Notes under the pieces: model-generated
What the model saw: only the letters and a program-made list of their open reading frames with translations
Database searches by the model: none
What the model was told of the DNA's origin: nothing
In this document: positions 1 to 7,962 of the stretch, one piece after another
Numbering within the stretch: the stretch's first letter is position 1
How the letters are laid out: each line of letters starts with the position of its first letter
Position numbers and translations under genes: made by a program
Source of the DNA: Nemertoderma westbladi
Lineage: Eukaryota > Xenacoelomorpha > Nemertodermatida > Nemertodermatidae
Direction of reading: 5' to 3'
Assembly (NCBI GenBank): GCA_032718475.1
Contig: JAUCBJ010004949.1
Location: forward strand, 1-39,704
DNA: 39,704 nt

Positions 1-69
1 AGAGATTATTGCCATACATCCTGATTGACGACCGTGTATCACGTTACTGCAAGTTGACACATAAATTAC

Positions 70-125
70 GGGTAAATCTTTTCGACCTACGCGTAGGCCT
101 ACGCGTAGGTCGAAAAGATTTACCC
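70..125. mobile_element. 56-bp perfect palindrome flanked by a 9-bp direct repeat (copy 1)
   Basis: The sequence is its own reverse complement over 56 bp. Each arm starts GGGTAAATCTTTTCGACC, and the centre is two abutting copies of CCTACGCGTAGG. It is flanked by ATAAATTAC on both sides (61-69 and 126-134), which looks like a target-site duplication. The same 56 bp recurs at 2317-2372 between different direct repeats. It has no internal sequence beyond the arms, so it would be a non-autonomous element reduced to two 28-bp inverted repeats. The superfamily is unknown; a duplication of 8-9 bp would suit Mutator- or hAT-like enzymes. Confidence 0.7.
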
Positions 126-230
126 ATAAATTACATTAATATCTATGGGACTACACCTACCTACATTCACCCTACACGTGCATCTACATGTAGGCTACAC
201 ATACCTACATGAAGCCTCTATGTAGGCTAT

Positions 231-935
231 AGAGGTGAACACTAGACAATACTACGGTATTTTGATTAGTGGTGAATATAATTAATGCTACAGTATTTTG
301 AATAGAGGTGAACACTAGACAATACTACGGTATTTTGATTAGTGGTGAATATAATTAATGCTACAGTATTTTGAATAGAGGTGAACACTAGACAATACTA
401 CGGTATTTTGATTAGTGGTGAATATAATTAATGCTACAGTATTTTGAATAGAGGTGAACACTAGACAATACTACGGTATTTTGATTAGTGGTGAATATAA
501 TTAATGCTACAGTATTTTGAATAGAGGTGAACACTAGACAATACTACGGTATTTTGATTAGTGGTGAATATAATTAATGCTACAGTATTTTGAATAGAGG
601 TGAACACTAGACAATACTACGGTATTTTGATTAGTGGTGAATATAATTAATGCTATAGTATTTTGAATAGAGGTGAACACTAGACAATACTACGGTATTT
701 TGATTAGTGGTGAATATAATTAATGCTACAGTACTTTGAATAGAGGTGAACATTAAATAATACTACGTCGTGGTTGTCTAACATCATATAATTATGTATT
801 TTGATTAGACAGAGGTGAATATGATTACCACAGTATTTTGCTTAGAGATGAATATAAGTAATACTACAGTATTTTGCTTAGAGGTGAACATGATTAATAC
901 TGTACTACAGTATATTGAATAGTGATCAATACTAC
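231..935. repeat. 73-bp tandem repeat with degenerate right end
   Basis: A unit starting AGAGGTGAACACTAGAC recurs every 73 bp (231, 304, 377 and so on) for about seven near-identical copies up to about 760. Each unit is made of two related halves of about 36-37 bp: GAGGTGAACACTAG...CTACGGTATTTTGATTA, and GTGGTGAATATAATTA...CTACAGTATTTTGAATA. From about 760 to 935 the half-units continue in diverged form with small insertions. No coding potential is seen. Confidence 0.9.
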
Positions 936-1629
936 GGCGATTAATACCAAATACCAGGATATTTCAACCGTATGTTATTATTTCGTCCAATTAATTTGCA
1001 TATTACTGTATTATGACACTGTATATATTTTCATGTTTTATTTTATCCATATGTAATTTTAAACGATTTTAAATTTAAGCTGCATAAATCATTTTAAGAG
1101 GGGACCTGCATGGAAACGAGTTCTATGAACTCATGCAGTTATCCCCGTCAGAACATTTTATTAGATAATCTTTAACATATAAATGTATATTATGTATATG
1201 TTCTTATGTATATGTATTTCTGTGTATTTCATGCGTTTCTGACAATAAACAACTTCAACTTCAACTTCATACCTCTACGCAAAAGATATACCCGTTCACC
1301 GTTAGTATAGCACTATTTTGCTGTATTGTATGTACAGATGTAGGTATAACAGTATAAAGCAGGTATTTCTGTATTTTAGTACCGGTACCGGCACTGGTAC
1401 TGCTATAGGCCTACTGTGTAGCCTACCATTTAAATACGGTAATGGTAGGCCTACCGGTTGTGCTAATAAATTTTAAATAATTGATAGGCGAAACTGGATT
1501 GCAGGATTGTGGAAAATGTGGATATACCTTTCACATAATTTAGGCCTTACTGTATTAGTTTTATAATCAATAATGGATCATGACTACTGTCTGAGTAGTG
1601 TCTGAGTAGTGATTAGTTAAATGATCAAA
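936..1629. other. A+T-rich intergenic DNA containing a LINE-like tail
   Basis: No gene was found. The stretch holds the LINE-like 3' end described separately (about 1020-1269). After it comes simple-looking DNA around 1380-1450 with alternating GGTAC and GGCCTAC motifs, then the approach to the 68-bp tandem repeat. Confidence 0.6.
1020..1269 (+). mobile_element. LINE-like 3' end with hairpin and CAACTT tail
   Basis: The segment contains a three-tier hairpin at 1100-1146. GGGGA pairs with TCCCC, CTGCAT with ATGCAG, and GAGTTC with GAACTC across a TAT loop, with a one-sided GGAAAC bulge. It ends at AATAAA (1243-1248) followed by a short tandem tail of CAACTT (1250-1269). A 3' hairpin plus a 6-base tail repeat is typical of truncated CR1/L2-type non-LTR elements. 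No reverse-transcriptase ORF is present, so this is a 5'-truncated copy. The left boundary is a guess. Confidence 0.5.
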
Positions 1630-2110
1630 TATTGTTTTGGTTAGAAAATCCCGTCTCTGTAACCTGCTTCTTTCCCTGATTTGGTAAAGTGACTGTTTAT
1701 TGTTTTGGTTAGAAAATCCCGCCTCTGTAACCTGCTCCTTTCCCTCAATTAGTTTAAGTGATCGTTTATTGTTTTGGTTAGGAAATCCCGCCTCTGTAAC
1801 CTGCTCCTTTCCCTCAATTGGTAATGTTATCGTTTATTGTTTTGGTTAGAAAATCCCGCCTCTGTAACCTGCTCCTTTCTCTCAATTGGTAATGTTATCG
1901 TTTATTGTTTTGGTTAGAAAATCCCGTCTCTGTAACCTGCTCCTTTCCCTCAATTAGTTAAATGATCGTTTATTGTTTTGGTTAGAAAATCCCGTCTCTG
2001 TAACCTGCTCCTTTCCCTGATTTGGTAAAGTGACTGTTTATTGTTTTGGTTAGAAAACTCGGCCTTAACCTGCTCCTTTCCATCAATTGGTAATTGTTTT
2101 TGGCTATAAA
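1630..2110. repeat. 68-bp tandem repeat array
   Basis: The units carry ATTGTTTTGGTTAGAAAATC followed by CTGTAACCTGCTCCTTTCCC. Starts at 1631, 1699, 1768, 1836, 1904, 1972 and 2039 give a period of 67-69 bp and about seven copies; the last is diverged. Single copies of the same unit lie at about 5293-5376 and 7043-7100, so the family is also dispersed. No protein or known RNA is recognised. Confidence 0.9.
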
Positions 2111-2316
2111 ATGAGTGTTTTGCTACGTCATGTGGTAATCGATTATCGACAACAACCACAAACTATTAAATATAGAGTCTTTTTACCACAGGCGCATATG
2201 GAAATCTATCTCATAGTCTATAAATCATGGAATCATGGAATGTTTTGGCACAGGCATAGTGAAATCAACTGTCTGACAGTCCATAAATCAGCAGTCTGAC
2301 AGTTTGAAGAAATACA

Positions 2317-2372
2317 GGGTAAATCTTTTCGACCTACGCGTAGGCCTACGCGTAGGTCGAAAAGATTTACCC
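2317..2372. mobile_element. 56-bp perfect palindrome flanked by an 8-bp direct repeat (copy 2)
   Basis: This is identical to the palindrome at 70-125. Flanking bases are GAAATACA on the left (2309-2316) and GAAATACA on the right (2373-2380), a perfect 8-bp direct repeat that differs from the repeat around copy 1. Same core with different flanking duplications is the signature of insertion rather than of a duplicated region. Confidence 0.7.
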
Positions 2373-2808
2373 GAAATACATACATAAAAATTGACAATAA
2401 AAGTCATTAAATGGACAACAAAAGTCATTATGCATAATTCGTAAAAAAAAAGTGACAAAAAAAGTCAAATAAATTGACATAAAAAATCACTGCCTTAAAA
2501 ATACTACTGTAGTAGGCCGGCCTACAGCAGTACACAGGACCCCTGTCAGGTGTGGGTTGACTGCCGACACACAGCTTAACCCTGCACCCTGTGAGAGAAG
2601 ATCTGCATGAAAATGGTTAATGACGGCTGATCGGGGATTGGCACATTCTGAAATTCGATTGTAATACCGGTAAATGTAATACAGTAATACTGTAATAGCC
2701 TACAGTAACCTCTGACAGTCTGAACCTGGTAGAGTGCGAGTGGTAGGCCCTAATATTTGTTCGGTTCTCGGTCCGGCCCTACCCTGGTGCCTGACCCTAA
2801 TGATTAAT
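2373..2808. other. Upstream region of the F-box gene
   Basis: 2385-2490 is A-rich with repeated GACAAAAAAGTCA-like words. 2660-2710 carries short repeated TACAGTAATAC words. No convincing TATA box or initiator can be assigned. An in-frame stop at 2713-2715 closes the F-box frame upstream, so the coding part as read must begin after it, unless an upstream exon is spliced in. Confidence 0.4.
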
Positions 2809-4710
2809 ATGAGCGGTGGTACTGGTGGATTAAGTGATCAAGCTCTAGCCTATTATTTCAATAAGGAGGAGTTTAATGACGCCCCAATCCACATACTCAA
2901 TACTCCACCTTGTAAACGCAGACGGGATGGGTCGTGGGCAGCTCTGCCGACCCCATTCCTACCCTCAAATGTCTCATACACCCGCACTCGAAGCGGCGCT
3001 GTATATAAACTCCCTACTCCAATTAAACGTAGACGAATCAATAGAACAACAAGTCCTCCCTCTGTCTGGTTGCAATTGCCTCCTGAGATGCTCGTAAAGA
3101 TATTCTCCTTCCTGAGTCTAGAGACTTTGGTCGAGTCTGTGGCACCGGTGTGTCGTCGTTGGCGGTCCGCCGCTAGAGAGACATCGGTAATGCGACACAT
3201 GGTTATCGACTCAGCCAGGGCCCGATTAATTCCGAGCGTTACACTCGCGAGGCTAGCGAGCGATTCAATAAGTCTCGAGGTCTGTTTGTTCTCGCGGGAT
3301 CCCACGGTCGAGAAAACGACCTTCACGAACAAGATAGTCCCGCGCTCCTACGACTGGAAATTATTGGAGGAGGGCTGTCCGCGTGTGGTGAAACTCGTCG
3401 TACACACCAAGGATTCCTCATTCAGTCGCCACGACTACGAAGCGCTGCTGCGATGGAAACATCTGCAACATCTCGAGATCCGAGGGACGGACGAGCGAGA
3501 CAACGACTGCCGTCTGGGTCCGATACGACTATCCCCGGCCTCTCCCGATATCGGCCTAGAGGTTTTCTCCCTGCGACTCACACGGCTTCCCTGGATGACG
3601 GACTCCGATCTCGCACTCCTGGTGGAGCTGCACGGTGCGACTCTGCGATACCTGCAACTCTTCGGATTGTTCCCGGCGGCTCCTCACATGCTGTCCGTAG
3701 CCTCAGTCCACCTCCTGATACGATGTCCGCTCCTCGTATGGCTGGACTTGCCAACCTGCCTGCTCTACGACCACTGTTGGCGCTCCGGGGAGTGGATCTG
3801 GCCCTGGATGGACTACAACAATGAAAACTTCGACGTTACCAAACTCCGCGGGGTTGACAAACTCCGTCATCTCGGGATCTGGAACAATGTCGACCGATCC
3901 CACGCATTCGGTACCGGGGGAGATCTCCCGGTGCAACGGGACTCCTTCCCCGTCCTCAACCACCTCCATATCAACGACTTCAGCTCGCTCAGCGACCGCA
4001 CGGTGAGCGAGATAGTGGCGAGCTGCGGCCGCTACCTCAAGGAGCTCCGAGTCAGCCCAACGGTTCACTCAATCAACAAACACCTCACCGACGCCTCCCT
4101 ACTCTGCATCGCCGATTACTGCACGCAACTCCTAGAACTTACTTTCGTCAACAGTAAATTACTTACCGGCGTCGGTCTCTGCACAATGCCCCTTAAGGTC
4201 CCCCATCTGGCGTACCTAGACCTACGGGGCTGCCACAACATAGAGGACAGAGGTCTCATACATCTACGGGGTTTACGGAAACTCAAAGTACTTAAGTTCG
4301 CAGCCTTTAGGATCTATAGGAAAGGAACTCTTTGTTCGTTGTTTAGCGGTGAAGGACTGCGGCAGCTGGAGGTTCTAGAGATAGCCGGGGGTTACCAGGT
4401 AACCAACAAGGTGATACAGGCTATCGGTGATTGTTGCGGTGCCACACTGCGGGATTTACATCTCAGTAGTCTGAAGTTCTTTTCCGATAAAGGCGTGGTT
4501 ATATTGACGGACTCGTGTAAGCAGCTAGAGTCCCTGTTTCTCTGCCGATGCCATTCTATAAAACAAGGGGCTAATCTATTGAAACTTCCTGATTTGTTGC
4601 CAAAACTTACGAAGTTGACACTAAGACATATAAAATCGTTGGAGAACCATTGGGACTCATTAGTTACTAAGTGCGAAGCGCAGAGACCTCCATTAATTCT
4701 TAAATCATAA
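2809..4710 (+). CDS. F-box/leucine-rich-repeat protein (FBXL type)
   Basis: This is a likely substrate-recognition subunit of an SCF (SKP1-CUL1-F-box) ubiquitin ligase. The frame is open from 2734, but that first codon is GTG. ATGs follow at 2800 and 2809. The second has A at -3 and is preferred, giving 633 residues. In that numbering, residues 1-80 are low in structure with two basic clusters (KRRR near 36-39 and 73-76) that could be nuclear-localisation signals. An F-box lies at about 86-125 (LQLPPEMLVKIFSFLSLETL, then VCRRWR). Degenerate leucine-rich repeats of the FBXL/AMN1 kind follow to near the end, for example around LEVLEIAGGYQVTNKVIQAI. The F-box binds SKP1 in known family members and the LRRs bind substrate; no substrate can be read here. 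There is no intron in the coding part. ATTAAA at 4911 is a possible poly(A) signal. I could not match it to a named FBXL. Confidence 0.87.
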   Translation: MSGGTGGLSDQALAYYFNKEEFNDAPIHILNTPPCKRRRDGSWAALPTPFLPSNVSYTRTRSGAVYKLPTPIKRRRINRTTSPPSVWLQLPPEMLVKIFSFLSLETLVESVAPVCRRWRSAARETSVMRHMVIDSARARLIPSVTLARLASDSISLEVCLFSRDPTVEKTTFTNKIVPRSYDWKLLEEGCPRVVKLVVHTKDSSFSRHDYEALLRWKHLQHLEIRGTDERDNDCRLGPIRLSPASPDIGLEVFSLRLTRLPWMTDSDLALLVELHGATLRYLQLFGLFPAAPHMLSVASVHLLIRCPLLVWLDLPTCLLYDHCWRSGEWIWPWMDYNNENFDVTKLRGVDKLRHLGIWNNVDRSHAFGTGGDLPVQRDSFPVLNHLHINDFSSLSDRTVSEIVASCGRYLKELRVSPTVHSINKHLTDASLLCIADYCTQLLELTFVNSKLLTGVGLCTMPLKVPHLAYLDLRGCHNIEDRGLIHLRGLRKLKVLKFAAFRIYRKGTLCSLFSGEGLRQLEVLEIAGGYQVTNKVIQAIGDCCGATLRDLHLSSLKFFSDKGVVILTDSCKQLESLFLCRCHSIKQGANLLKLPDLLPKLTKLTLRHIKSLENHWDSLVTKCEAQRPPLILKS

Positions 4711-5292
4711 CGTTTGTATATAATATTGATTGTTTCGCTTATAATTTAATAATTTATTCCTTTCCGTGCTGTGCGTTATATTTATTACGGTAACTACCTA
4801 ACTAAGTATATTCAGACAAAACAGTAGTTAGTCATATGTATTATATATTATGTATGATATAATTTCTTGACGAATTCTGGTATTTAATACGACAATATAC
4901 AATGGGGTTTATTAAAAATGTGTTAACTTTTTACATCGCACTGGTCCCATAGTACTTTAAACAGCGTAACCTACGTCTAATTATTTAAAAATGTAACATA
5001 TTTTTCCAAACAAATCCCCGAACAGCCATACACCGGTCTATGCTTGTGCAATATAAAGATTAGCACCTCATCAGTAAAATCCTTCAAACACTAAATCTGA
5101 TTCGTCTATGCTATTACTTTTTGGATGGTTTTGTTTCTTAGTTGGTTGGCATTGGAGATGTATCCCTCCATCATCGCAGATAGGGGGGAGGGGGGGAGGG
5201 GGGGGGGGGGGGGGGGGGCTGGACGCAATAAAAATTCATCCTTCTCCAGGGGAAATTCGACGCAAATAACAGCTGATTCCTCTCAAAAATAA
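4711..5292. other. A+T-rich 3' flank with long G-run
   Basis: No gene is seen. It probably begins with the F-box 3' UTR. A G-rich tract at about 5183-5218, nearly pure G, could form a G-quadruplex. It sits between GATAGGGGGGA and CTGGACGCA, a pair of words that also occurs, without the long G-run, near 28697-28723. Confidence 0.5.
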
Positions 5293-5376
5293 AACTGTAA
5301 CCTGTTCTATTGTGTTTAGTTTATTGTTTTGGTTAAAATAACGTGCCACTGTAACCTGCTCATTTCCCTAAATTGA
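5293..5376. repeat. Lone copy of the 68-bp repeat
   Basis: TTATTGTTTTGGTTA, then CTGTAACCTGCTCATTTCCC, match the unit of the array at 1630-2110. A fragment of a preceding unit (CTGTAACCTGTTC) lies just before, so about 1.3 units are present, about 3.2 kb from the array. Confidence 0.75.
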
Positions 5377-5524
5377 GAATTTAACATTGAGGCGGGATAT
5401 TAATTCGATATTAATATTAATTCGTCTAATTATAATTAATGCATTGGAATCTAGATTTTTGACCCGGTGTGCATAATTTTCTTCGGGGTGATTTTTTCCT
5501 GTTACACCGGTACAGCTAATTGAT

Positions 5525-5620
5525 GGTTCATCTATGTGTCGGAGTGCACGGAGTGGGTACACTGCTTTGGCAATGTAGTGTTTGGTGGCGCAGGTTCAAT
5601 TCCGAGTAAAGCCCAAAGGC
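5525..5620 (+). other. Possible tRNA-like (Pol III) sequence, B box only
   Basis: GGTTCAATTCC at about 5594-5604 fits the tRNA B-box consensus exactly. The 60 bases before it have a loosely tRNA-like look, but no clear A box is visible and no cloverleaf folds by eye. It may be a decayed tRNA-derived SINE head, or chance. Confidence 0.22.
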
Positions 5621-6899
5621 TGTAAATTCACACTTTATTACGCGTAAAATATCTATTTACATCATTGTGTGAAAAGTAGCGTTACGGCCAGTGTGTATTT
5701 ATGTACCGAGCGAGCGCAGCGATTGATGATTACAGAAATATACGAGGGTCATAAACTCTTATTAGTGCCATTTTCACACATCATGATTTACTTAATATTC
5801 ATTAATAGTGTCAACTTATCGTCGTTCTGAGAACGCTTAATTATTAATTATTATTTAAAATAATTTAAATGCATTTCTTCACTAAATAAATCTATCTAAT
5901 TAGAACAATTCCATCAAAATATATTTTTGACCGACTTCCAATAAATTGTATACATTGCAGTAGGCCTGTGTTGAACTTATCCATATGACATTGGCTAAGG
6001 GGACACTATACCGAAAAATAACTCTCAACCGAATTTAATTCCAAATATGAATCAATCAGTGAAATCAATCAATTGGGGGCCTTTCCCAGGCAAAGGACAT
6101 CCCAGGGGCTTAACACTCCTCTTAGGAGTGTTTTATTTAACATCTCACAAAACCTCATAGGGGCTTAAAACCGGACTAAAACAATAACATTGCTAAATGC
6201 GCGCAGTTTAAACGCGGCAACTTTTAGAGCAACTGGTTAGTTTGATGTAAAATATTGGTTAAATTAAAAAGAAACGAAAGGTTAAATTAAAAAGTAAGGT
6301 TAAAAAGAAACTGGGCTATTTTTATATTATTGCACCTCCCAATTGTGTAACATTTCAAATTCCCATAAACCAATTTTACATTATCATAATCGTTAATTAT
6401 AAACAAAACAGTCAAACTGCACAATTTACAGTCAAATGTCCAGAAGAAAAACGGCCGTAATGGAGATGAACCGACAAGGAAACGGCGCAAGTGTATTCAA
6501 TTTTGTGTTTTATAAGAAATACTTTTAGGCATGGAGGCGACCCAATTTGTAAGAAATATTAAAAGTTACCTTATGCCGATAGTATTGATACTAAAATATT
6601 AATTTACTACAGTATGTCAACGCATCAACGAAATTATTTAATTATTCTAAAGAATCACGATAAAACACTCAGCCAATCATTTTGCGAGATAAACAATAAG
6701 CAAGCTATATTATTAGTCTGGCTACTTACACTGCTGACTGTCTTATAGATGTAATTACCCTTTGCTCGAGTAGTGGTGAGGTGGGACTGGTTCCCAGGTA
6801 GGCAATAGCAAGCACAAGCACGCCATGAAGTGAGGGAGCTGGAAGTAAAGTATGTAAAGTAAAGTAAGTGAAGTACAGTATAGGGTGGATGAGAGACGA
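5621..6899. other. Intergenic A+T-rich DNA
   Basis: No gene is recognised; the short ORFs look random. A perfect 9-bp hairpin lies at 6112-6132 (AACACTCCT, loop CTT, AGGAGTGTT). GGGGCTTAACAC and GGGGCTTAAAAC flank it as a near direct repeat. 6840-6885 is a simple GTAAAGTAAAG tract. Confidence 0.4.
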
Positions 6900-6904
6900 G
6901 GTAC

Positions 6905-7047
6905 GCAGCAAACTTCGCCCGCGAGAGAGCTCCGCCCGCGGCCCATCTTCGCCAGGAGCGATCTTCGACCTCAAAATAAGCAACTATCGCCCGACGGAGA
7001 ACTTCGCCCGCAGGCAATCTTCGCCCGCGAGCAATCTTCGCCCAATA
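6905..7047. repeat. Degenerate GC-rich tandem repeat of about 17 bp
   Basis: CTTCGCCCGCGAG-like words recur: CTTCGCCCGCGAG, CTCCGCCCGCGG, CTTCGCCAGGAG, CTTCGCCCGCAGG, CTTCGCCCGCGAG and CTTCGCCC. Spacing is near 17 bp at the right-hand end, with an A+T-rich interruption around 6975. It is much richer in G+C than its surroundings and abuts a copy of the 68-bp repeat. Confidence 0.6.
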
Positions 7048-7100
7048 AACAATTATTGTTTTGGTTATACAAAGTCGTCTCTGTAACCTGCTCCTCTCCA
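7043..7100. repeat. Lone copy of the 68-bp repeat
   Basis: AATTATTGTTTTGGTTATAC, followed after a short gap by CTGTAACCTGCTCCTCTCC, matches most of the unit seen in the array at 1630-2110. It has diverged in the middle. Confidence 0.7.
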
Positions 7101-7962
7101 GATCTTATACGAGAAAATAATTAATTTCATATAAAGGGCAGGCAGAAAATGCTGTTTTTACTGTAATCAACTTAATTAACTAAAATTAACTAATTAACTG
7201 CTTTTATCTTAGCTACTCGAAGGCCACACGCAAATTCAGTTTGGAAAATTTCTTAACTTTTGCCAAACAATATGTGTACCAAAGTTTGGTTAGATCACAT
7301 TGTGGATTGTCCGAGTTATTAACGTTTAAAATTGGACACGACAGAACAACAGACACACCGATTGAGTTAGTGGTACCCGTATGCTAAGCTCGCTTATTTT
7401 CGTGGCTCGCCCCACAACCATGCAATTCTTCACAAAAAAACCGATTTTATCTAAATCATTTAATTATATTATCAAGCATTAATGCACCCTGTAAATTCAT
7501 AGAAGTTGCTGTATACTTTCACTTTTACGGCAACGTTTTTTTTTACAGCAACGAGCAACTTTGTAACGTGTAAACCGGCCTTTAGCCTAGTACAAGTAAA
7601 ATGGCTATCATCATTGGAGGATACTCAATATGTGTTCTAGTAGTTTATTGTTACTAAGTTAGTGATTACTTTGTGCGTTCCTTACTATAAAATGCAACGC
7701 AAATGCAAATTAATGATATTATGAATAATATTGGAGTAAAAGTTACGCCGGCTCGGCGCCCCATATGATGAATGTTTTAAAGGAACCGTAACATTTGGGA
7801 GCTTGCGACTGTGTCGGTAGTCACTGTCGCTACAGTCACTACTGTAGCTGTCAGAGTAACTAACACAGCAGTCCAGTGCGGGAGCGGTAGCGGTAGCCTT
7901 AATACAGTAATCATACTGTAGTTTATTTTATTGCTGTATTAATTCGTCGGTAGATAATAAAG
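7101..7962. other. Upstream region of the PIG-T gene
   Basis: No gene is seen. About 180 bases before the PIG-T start the G+C content rises. CTACAGT and ACTGTAG face each other at 7830-7847, and GGTAGCGGTAGC lies at about 7886-7897. No TATA box can be assigned with confidence. Confidence 0.4.

Noticed and set aside
9-212. 67-residue frame at the left edge
   Set aside because: Much of it is a translation of the 56-bp palindrome and of short CTACAT-type repeats.
2734-2799. Extra 22-25 residues at the F-box N-terminus if the frame is read from 2734
   Set aside because: The first codon is GTG, not used as a normal start in animal nuclear genes. The ATG at 2809 has a good Kozak context.
2853-3332. 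Minus-strand frame of 159 residues under the F-box gene, and similar frames under PIG-T
   Set aside because: They lie antisense to well-supported genes in GC-rich DNA and show no recognisable domain; they are shadows.
6112-6132. Hairpin followed by T-run resembling a bacterial terminator
   Set aside because: The window is eukaryotic with no adjacent gene on the relevant strand; kept only as a hairpin in an intergenic entry.
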